Source: an uncultured Oscillospiraceae bacterium (lineage in GTDB: Bacteria; Bacillota; Clostridia; Oscillospirales; Oscillospiraceae). Taken from it: a stretch of 64,000 nt of DNA. The notes beneath the pieces were generated by a model. That model had not been told where the DNA came from. It saw only the letters and a list, made by a program, of their open reading frames with translations, and ran no database searches. Shown piece by piece: positions 58,793 through 64,000 of the stretch (positions are counted from its first letter, which is position 1; the number at the start of each line of letters is the position of its first letter). The DNA lies in contig CABVDR010000002.1 of the NCBI GenBank assembly GCA_902497145.1, positions 1-64,000 of the forward strand, written 5' to 3'. Position numbers and translations under genes: made by a program.

Positions 58793-59767
58793 ATGAGTAT
58801 TGTAAAATTTATGAATAAGATTCCCGGCGGTGTCATGGTCATTCCCCTTCTTGCCGGCGCACTATTAAATACGTTTGTTCCCGGCTTCCTGACCATCGGC
58901 GGATTTACCACTGGGCTGTTAAAGGACGGCACGAATTGCCTGATGGGGCTATTTTTAATCTGCTGCGGCGCTTCTATCAGCTTTCATGAGCTTGGTGTGC
59001 CCCTGTATAAGGGTGCCCTTCTCACAGTTATTAAGTTTCTGGTGGGACTAGCTCTGGGCTGGGCTGCGTTTTATGCCTTTGGGCCTGAGGGCTTCTTAGG
59101 CATCACCCCCACCGTCCTGATTGCAACTCTGACCAATTCCTCCGGGTCAATTTACGCCACTCTGGCAGACCGGTTCGGCGACTCTACTGATGTGGGTGCG
59201 GTGTCCGTGCTGTCCATCAATGACGGTCCCTTCCTCACCATGGTGGCCCTGGGTGCCACCGGCATGTCCGATATCCCCTTTATGTCCTTGGTAGCCACCA
59301 TCCTGCCTATCATTATCGGCATTGTCTGGGGCAACCTGGATAAGGAGTTTAAGGCCCTGTGCGAGAAGGCGCTGCCCCTGGTAATCATTTTCCTGTCCTT
59401 CGTTTTGGGCGCCGGCATGAACTTCTTTACCATTATCAAAGCCGGTGTGGGCGGTATCCTGCTGGGCCTAATCGTATTGATCTTCTCCGGCCTGCTGGTG
59501 GACATTATCTACTGTCTGATCCTGAGGAAGCGTACTGCCATCGGCGCCTGCGCCGGCACCGCGGCAGGCAACTCCGTTGCCACCCCCGCCGCCATTGCGG
59601 AGGCCGATCCTACCTTCGCTCCGTATGCGGCCGCCGCAACCGCCCAGTGCTCCGCTGCCTGTGTGGTCACCTCTATTCTGTGCCCCCTGATGGTGGCACT
59701 GCTGGACAAGCACTTCCGCAAAGTGGAAGCCAGAAAGCAGAACAAAGTGAATCAACAGGAGGTATAG
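58793..59767 (+). CDS. kdgT: 2-keto-3-deoxygluconate permease family transporter
   Basis: A 324-residue membrane protein with about ten hydrophobic segments. KdgT features include KIPGGVMVIPLLAGALLNTFVPG at the N-terminus, ALTNSSGSIYATLADRFGD-like sequence, and AGTAAGNSVATPAAIAEADP. The family imports 2-keto-3-deoxygluconate with protons. AAGGAGATG precedes the start. It supplies the operon with uptake of a keto-deoxy sugar acid or a related compound, although no KDG kinase or KDPG aldolase is adjacent. Confidence 0.9.
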   Translation: MSIVKFMNKIPGGVMVIPLLAGALLNTFVPGFLTIGGFTTGLLKDGTNCLMGLFLICCGASISFHELGVPLYKGALLTVIKFLVGLALGWAAFYAFGPEGFLGITPTVLIATLTNSSGSIYATLADRFGDSTDVGAVSVLSINDGPFLTMVALGATGMSDIPFMSLVATILPIIIGIVWGNLDKEFKALCEKALPLVIIFLSFVLGAGMNFFTIIKAGVGGILLGLIVLIFSGLLVDIIYCLILRKRTAIGACAGTAAGNSVATPAAIAEADPTFAPYAAAATAQCSAACVVTSILCPLMVALLDKHFRKVEARKQNKVNQQEV

Positions 59768-59770
59768 AAT

Positions 59771-61006
59771 ATGTATAAGATTCTGAAAAACGTCAACATC
59801 TTTGACGGCGAATCCGATCAGCTGCTGAAAAATTACATGGTCGTCCTTCGCAACGGCATGATTGAGCAGGTCAAGCCCTGGGCGCAGGGCAGCTATGAGA
59901 ATGCCCAGGTGGTGGATTTGGAGGGCCGTACCCTGACTCCCGGCTTTATTGACTGCCATATGCACATGCTTTTGGAGGAAGTGCGGGACAAGGAGCTCTC
60001 CATGGCCATTACGTCTCCCGGTGGAGAAATGCTGGACACTGCCCAGGCTGCGGTGGCCTATACTGGCGTGCTGAACTGCCGCAGAATGCTCAACGCTGGC
60101 TTTACCACCGTAGTGGACGGCGGCGGAAACAGCTATATGGAATGTGCCCTGAAGGAGGCCATTGGCAAGGGATATTTCCCCGGCCCCGACCTGCAGATTG
60201 CTGGCAAGCAGATCACCACCAATAAAGCCCATTTTGTGGGCTTCTCCATGGAACCCTTTGGTCCCTACGGCATGCGCAAGGCGGTCCGCGATCTGATGTA
60301 CCACAGCGTAGATCTGGTTAAGCTTCAGCTCAGCCCGCCCATCCGGATGATCGGCCGCAATTCTGAGGCCTGTGATTTTACCGAGGAGGAGATCGCCGCC
60401 GCCATTGACGAGGCCCACAACTATGCGGTTCCTGTTCATGCCCATTTGCGGGGAGCTACTGCCATCAAGCGCTTTCTCCGCTCGGGCGGCGACATCGTGG
60501 TTCACGGCACCGGTATGGACGATGAGGGCATTGAAATGATGCTCAAATCCGGTAAGTACATGCTGCCCACGCTGCTGTCTCCCACGCCCACACCTTCCGA
60601 TGCGCTGCTGAATGCTAAACCTCAGGCCGTTGTTGATCTGCTGGCTCGAACTGCAGAGCGTCACTGGGCCAGTGCCAAGAAGGCTTACCAGGCGGGGGTC
60701 AAGATGGCGTTCTCAACTGACGCAGGTACCCTGGGTATCCGCATCGGCTCCAATGCTCTGGAGTTTGTCAACCTGACCAAGATTGGCATGAGCAATGCCC
60801 AGGCCCTAAAGACGGCTACATCTGAGGCAGCCAAAGCCATCGGTATGGCGGACAAGGTGGGCTACGTGAAGGCGGGCTATCGGGCCAACTTCGCAGTGCT
60901 GGATGGAGATCCTCTGGAAGATATTACTGCCACCGCCCGGGTCGCTATGACCTTCAAGGATGGACGTCTGGTCAGCGATACCCAGGAAAACAAAGTTGCC
61001 ATGTAA
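59771..61006 (+). CDS. amidohydrolase-superfamily metal-dependent hydrolase
   Basis: A 411-residue enzyme. It opens with the small N-terminal beta-domain (LKNVNIFDGESDQLLKN) and then has the metal motif DCHMHM, VHAHLRG, VVHGTGMDD and the final Asp in STDAGT, as in imidazolonepropionase-like/prolidase-type amidohydrolases. It starts 3 bases after kdgT with GGAGGT. Members cleave amides, but some open lactones or other cyclic compounds. In this sugar-acid operon a ring-opening or deacylating role is possible. The substrate is unknown. Confidence 0.87.
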   Translation: MYKILKNVNIFDGESDQLLKNYMVVLRNGMIEQVKPWAQGSYENAQVVDLEGRTLTPGFIDCHMHMLLEEVRDKELSMAITSPGGEMLDTAQAAVAYTGVLNCRRMLNAGFTTVVDGGGNSYMECALKEAIGKGYFPGPDLQIAGKQITTNKAHFVGFSMEPFGPYGMRKAVRDLMYHSVDLVKLQLSPPIRMIGRNSEACDFTEEEIAAAIDEAHNYAVPVHAHLRGATAIKRFLRSGGDIVVHGTGMDDEGIEMMLKSGKYMLPTLLSPTPTPSDALLNAKPQAVVDLLARTAERHWASAKKAYQAGVKMAFSTDAGTLGIRIGSNALEFVNLTKIGMSNAQALKTATSEAAKAIGMADKVGYVKAGYRANFAVLDGDPLEDITATARVAMTFKDGRLVSDTQENKVAM

Positions 61007-61056
61007 TGCTGTACACCTTAGGCACGTAATGTTACGCTTGTAATCACAGAAAAATA

Positions 61057-61090
61057 ATAGGGTTCGGCGGGAGTGCCGAACCCTATTTTA
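61057..61090 (+). terminator. terminator of the transketolase operon
   Basis: ATAGGGTTCGGC-GGGAGT-GCCGAACCCTAT followed by TTTTA. Confidence 0.9.
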
Positions 61091-61141
61091 AAATCATCTG
61101 CCTGACACATTTAGCAATAGAAGAATTAGGAGACTCACACG

Positions 61142-61255
61142 ATGAAAAAAATCTATGTGCTTGGGATGGGTCACATGAGCGCGGATAAAAATCTTGTATT
61201 AAGAGATGCGACTTCTCTTAAGATAGCGGCTAATTTTAACAGTAAAAGTCGATGA
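61142..61255 (+). pseudogene. 37-codon ORF, possible remnant of an N-acyl-homoserine-lactonase-like gene
   Basis: ATG 61142 is preceded at 8 bases by AGGAG and starts KKIYVLGMGHMSADKNLVL, then ends at TGA 61253-61255. The first 20 residues resemble the beginning of metallo-beta-lactamase-fold lactonases annotated in clostridia (KIYVLDxGxMxxDxNxV). The metal-binding HxHxDH part is absent. I think it is the stump of a deleted gene, but translation of a short peptide is possible. The family match is from memory. Confidence 0.35.
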
Positions 61256-61419
61256 GAAAAAATATCAAGTGCAATAAGGCTTTTTCTGTAAGGGAAGTTA
61301 TGTTCGGTCTATTTCCCCCTACAAACATTGCATCGCTGAGTCAGCACTCCCAGCTAAGCCTACTCTCATTAAGATAATGCTTAGTCGGGGGTTGTCGTTG
61401 CGCTAATGCGGCAGCAATG
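61256..61419. other. non-coding stretch before repeat copy B
   Basis: No gene or clear site seen. Confidence 0.4.
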
Positions 61420-61470
61420 CAGCAAGCCTCCGAAGGCCTGCTTTTTTCTGTCTGCGGCTTGTTGTGTGGT
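61420..61470 (+). repeat. dispersed repeat copy B (hairpin shortened)
   Basis: GCAGCAAGC then CTCCGAAGG joined directly to CCTGCTTTTTT and the conserved tail. Bases 61434-61470 are identical to 40901-40937. Compared with copy A about 17 bases inside the hairpin are missing, as if deleted between two AGG triplets. Confidence 0.85.
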
Positions 61471-61558
61471 CAAAGCGTTGGCCGCTTATTATCACATCGT
61501 TAAATAGTTGCGAAAACGAAGTAAAACCGCCCTTTCCCCGTGTGTGCAAAAACATAAT

Positions 61559-62770
61559 TTACCCCACCAGTTCCCGCCGCCGCTGCTGCAGGCAGATCCA
61601 ACCGCACAGGGCCAGCGCCGCCAGGGCGGCCAGGACGCCGCAGATAAACTCCGTCCCCGGCAGGCCGGTCAGCCGGACAGGATCATTGGAAAACCGCCCC
61701 GCTCCCATCATCACCCAGGGCACCAGTCCCCAGCACAGCACCACGATCAGTGGAATGGCCTTGAGCAGCATGGCCACATAGCTGCCGCTGAACTGGGAAA
61801 GGGCCACGGTAAAGCCGCAGGCCGCCAAAGTGAGCACAAAGGTCAGCCCCAGCTGGGCCAGCAGGTACTGGCCATAGGTCCAGTCGAACCAGGGATGGGT
61901 CCCCGGCCACACGCTGACCAGAGGGCAGTCCTGAAATTGCAGGGCTCCGGTGGCCAGGAAGGGTCCCAGGTAGACGGCGCAGTTGAGCAGGGTAAGCAGC
62001 AGCCCGGACAACAGGGCCGCTCCCATCTGGACGTTCAGCACCCGCCGCCCCCGGCGGGAGGCCCACTGCATGGCCCGAGTGCGGCGTAGGGCGTCTCGCA
62101 CCAGGGTGGGGGACAACAGCAGCACCCCACTGAAGGTGCACCAGATGGCAAAATAGTGAAAGAACTCATCCGTGTTGTTGATTACAGTGCTGGGCAAAAA
62201 CCCATAGACGCCTTCCCCCTCTACCTGCTCGATCCGCCGGATACTGGCCTCATGCGCCGGAGAATAGGGCCCTACATATCCGCCCCAATCCAGTGCCGAC
62301 CCTCCACCAGCCAGGCTGTCATACTCCTGCATAAATTGGAGCAGTGATTCCACCATGTTTAAGTTGGTGTCATAGTAAATGCTCCAATATAGGTTGGAGT
62401 CCTCCTGCGTCTGTTCCTCTGCCCTGGTACGGTCATGGTAAGCCTCCTCCCAGGCCGCATAGCTCTCATAGTCGGCGATTCCCGCCTCTGCCGCCCCAGG
62501 GATCTTGGCCAACTGTCTGGCAAATTGCGCCTTCAGTTCGGTCAGCTGGTCGTCCAGCCAGGGGCGCTCCTCCGGCTCTATGGTGGTACCGTAGCGCTCC
62601 AGCCATTCGGAAGCCAGCTGGACCTGGGTTCCTCCCCGGTCGTTGCTGGTACTAAAATATTCCAGATAAAAGCCAGTCCGGATCTGATAAAACACCACTC
62701 CGATGAGGGCGATGGCCAGCAGCAGGCCGGGCCGCCAGATCTTTTTCAGTTCCCATCTCAACAGGACCAT
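61559..62770 (-). CDS. ABC-2 type transporter permease subunit 2
   Basis: A 403-residue membrane protein. A short N-terminal helix (LLLAIALIGVVFYQI) is followed by a large extracytoplasmic domain of about 180 residues and then about five hydrophobic helices, the usual layout of ABC-2/NatB-like permeases. It ends near LQQRRRELVG. It follows the first permease with no gap. Substrate is unknown; such three-gene systems often export peptides, lipids or antimicrobials or confer resistance. Confidence 0.8.
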   Translation of the reverse strand: MVLLRWELKKIWRPGLLLAIALIGVVFYQIRTGFYLEYFSTSNDRGGTQVQLASEWLERYGTTIEPEERPWLDDQLTELKAQFARQLAKIPGAAEAGIADYESYAAWEEAYHDRTRAEEQTQEDSNLYWSIYYDTNLNMVESLLQFMQEYDSLAGGGSALDWGGYVGPYSPAHEASIRRIEQVEGEGVYGFLPSTVINNTDEFFHYFAIWCTFSGVLLLSPTLVRDALRRTRAMQWASRRGRRVLNVQMGAALLSGLLLTLLNCAVYLGPFLATGALQFQDCPLVSVWPGTHPWFDWTYGQYLLAQLGLTFVLTLAACGFTVALSQFSGSYVAMLLKAIPLIVVLCWGLVPWVMMGAGRFSNDPVRLTGLPGTEFICGVLAALAALALCGWICLQQRRRELVG

Positions 62771-63916
62771 TCACGCCACATCCTTTCGTCCAAACCGCCT
62801 CAGGGCCAGCAGAGTAAACCCACCCCACACCAGCAGGTTCAGGGCCAGACCCACTGTCTCCTGCCAGGGAAGCAGTCCGATCTGCCCCAATTCGGTGAAC
62901 CAGCCGTTGATGGCCAGCCACAGGCAGACCGGGGAAAAAGTTGTGAGCAGATAGGCGCTCCACATCCCCAGATTGGCCAGGGTGGAGGATAGCCCCAGCA
63001 GCAGGGCACAGAAGGCCGCAGCAGCAATAGCCGCCCCATAGGTGTGCCGGATGAGCAGGCCCGCCACAGCCCCCATGAGAGTAAAGACCGCTACCAGCCC
63101 TCCCCCAGCCCCGATCATCGCGGCAAAATAGCTCCCCACCGTGAAGTCCCCCCAGGTAAGAAATGGGCGGGAGTAAAGCATATCCACAAAATAGTTAAAC
63201 TGGCTGGATACGCTGCTGTCCCAAATGCCGCCGTAGTCCCACAGCAGCAGGTAGCTCCCCAGGGTAAACAAAGCCAGCAAGGCATAGAGTCCCAAGGCAG
63301 CAGCCAGGGCAGCCAGCGTCTTGCTCCGCCACAGCCTCCGCCCTGCCCGGCTGGCGCAGGCCATGGATTGGGTCCCGCTCAGACCCTCATACCCCACCAG
63401 ATACAGGGCGCACAGCAGGCCCAGCAGAACACTCTCGGTGACCAGCACCCGAAACAGAGTATTATAGAGATACTGATGGCTGTCATGGGTAATAGATCCC
63501 ACATACAGATCCAGGGCCGCGCCGGTCCGGGCCAGGTGGTCCACCCGCTCCTGGAGCAGGTCATATTTCCAGGCCATCCAACTCTGGGCCAGGCTATCCC
63601 CCTCCATCAGACTCTGATAGAAGTTCGTCAGCTCCTGGGTGTCGTAGCTCTCCAGGGTGTTCTCCAGCCCCGCCACCGACTGGCGCAAAAGTTCCCGGTT
63701 CTCCGTGTCCGGCAGGGCAGCCAGCCCTGCCAAAAAATCCTCGTCCACCCGCTGTCCCAGGACAGCAGCATCCGACGAGGTATCGTGAAAGAAGGCCCGG
63801 TCCGTGGCAGATGGAGAGGCCAGCAGCAATCCGTTGAGCACCAGGCACAGCCCCACAAACACCCACAGGGCGGGCAGGCGGAACAGCTTCCGCCACTCCC
63901 ACACCGCCAGCCTCAT
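62771..63916 (-). CDS. ABC-2 type transporter permease subunit 1
   Basis: A 381-residue membrane protein with the same layout as its neighbour: the N-terminal helix LPALWVFVGLCLVLNGLLLA, about 130 outer residues, then about five or six helices (VFTLMGAVAGLLI, AIAAAAFCALLLGLS). The ATG at 63916 overlaps the stop of the ATPase gene (ATGA). Confidence 0.82.
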   Translation of the reverse strand: MRLAVWEWRKLFRLPALWVFVGLCLVLNGLLLASPSATDRAFFHDTSSDAAVLGQRVDEDFLAGLAALPDTENRELLRQSVAGLENTLESYDTQELTNFYQSLMEGDSLAQSWMAWKYDLLQERVDHLARTGAALDLYVGSITHDSHQYLYNTLFRVLVTESVLLGLLCALYLVGYEGLSGTQSMACASRAGRRLWRSKTLAALAAALGLYALLALFTLGSYLLLWDYGGIWDSSVSSQFNYFVDMLYSRPFLTWGDFTVGSYFAAMIGAGGGLVAVFTLMGAVAGLLIRHTYGAAIAAAAFCALLLGLSSTLANLGMWSAYLLTTFSPVCLWLAINGWFTELGQIGLLPWQETVGLALNLLVWGGFTLLALRRFGRKDVA

Positions 63917-64000
63917 GCCCGTCCCTCCTCCCGGTAGATAGCCAGGAAGGCATCCTCCAGGCTGGGTGTGACGGAGACAGCCCCTGCCGGAGGTACGTCG
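63913..64000 (-). CDS. ABC transporter ATP-binding protein, C-terminal fragment
   Basis: The frame entering from the right edge reads AGAVSVTPSLEDAFLAIYREE and ends at TGA 63915-63913. PSLEDAFL is a common end of ABC-2 type ATPase subunits. Only about 28 residues are inside the window, so the Walker motifs are outside. Confidence 0.75.
   Translation of the reverse strand, partial: DVPPAGAVSVTPSLEDAFLAIYREEGRA

Noticed and set aside
1..64000. CRISPR arrays, insertion sequences, prophage or plasmid replication genes
   Set aside because: I looked for regularly spaced repeats, transposases, integrases and replication proteins on both strands and found none. The three dispersed repeats are too far apart and have no spacer pattern.

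Overview
The window looks like a chromosome segment of a GC-rich anaerobic Firmicute. An Oscillospiraceae genome of the Flavonifractor/Intestinimonas type is my inference. The basis is strong AGGAGG-type ribosome binding sites, sigma-A promoters with 16-18 bp spacing, a sigma-54 promoter with its PAS/AAA+ activator, Na+-coupled carriers, and many sugar-acid catabolic genes. I see no tRNA, rRNA, CRISPR array, transposase or complete mobile element.

Layout. (1) 1-7.1 kb: the tail of an IclR regulator, a 1025-residue BTAD/AAA/TPR regulator divergent from glutamate formimidoyltransferase, and a glycogen synthase with a 250-residue Lys/Ala/Pro-rich N-terminal extension. (2) 7.1-24.5 kb: a large carbohydrate block. 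The minus strand carries a TRAP transporter (dctQ-M-P), two SDR dehydrogenases, two D-2-hydroxyacid dehydrogenases, two DhaK/DhaL kinase pairs, a DapA-family aldolase and a FucI-like isomerase. The plus strand carries two IclR regulators, a ribokinase, a SIS-domain isomerase and an RbsD/FucU mutarotase. (3) 24.6-29.7 kb: YitT protein, sigma-54 activator, GltS-type symporter and an alanine-dehydrogenase-family enzyme behind a textbook -24/-12 promoter. (4) 30-35 kb: a BlaR1/BlaI-like pair with no beta-lactamase, a MarR-MATE efflux operon and a NagD-type phosphatase. (5) 35-40.9 kb: glutaminase, DUF554 protein, an unassigned transporter and an M20 amidohydrolase, divergent from a LysR regulator. 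(6) 41.4-51.9 kb: a ten-gene minus-strand operon (EamA exporter, Ldh-type dehydrogenase, HpcH aldolase, FGGY kinase, D-2-hydroxyacid dehydrogenase, TRAP P-Q-M, flavin reductase, cupin) divergent from an AraC regulator. It resembles the E. coli yia (2,3-diketogulonate) locus. (7) 51.9-61 kb: a second FucI-like isomerase paired with an unrecognised barrel enzyme, then a GntR regulator and an operon of split transketolase, beta-hydroxyacid dehydrogenase, KdgT permease and amidohydrolase. (8) 61.5-64 kb: an ABC-2 type transporter (ATPase cut by the window edge, two permeases).

Together, blocks 2, 6 and 7 look like separate import-isomerise-phosphorylate-cleave pathways for uncommon sugars or sugar acids, each with its own local regulator. 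A dispersed repeat, present in three same-orientation copies (40.87, 54.67 and 61.42 kb), sits exactly at the joints between blocks 5/6, within block 7, and between 7/8. This suggests that the catabolic modules were assembled or exchanged at these repeats. No substrate can be assigned from sequence alone.
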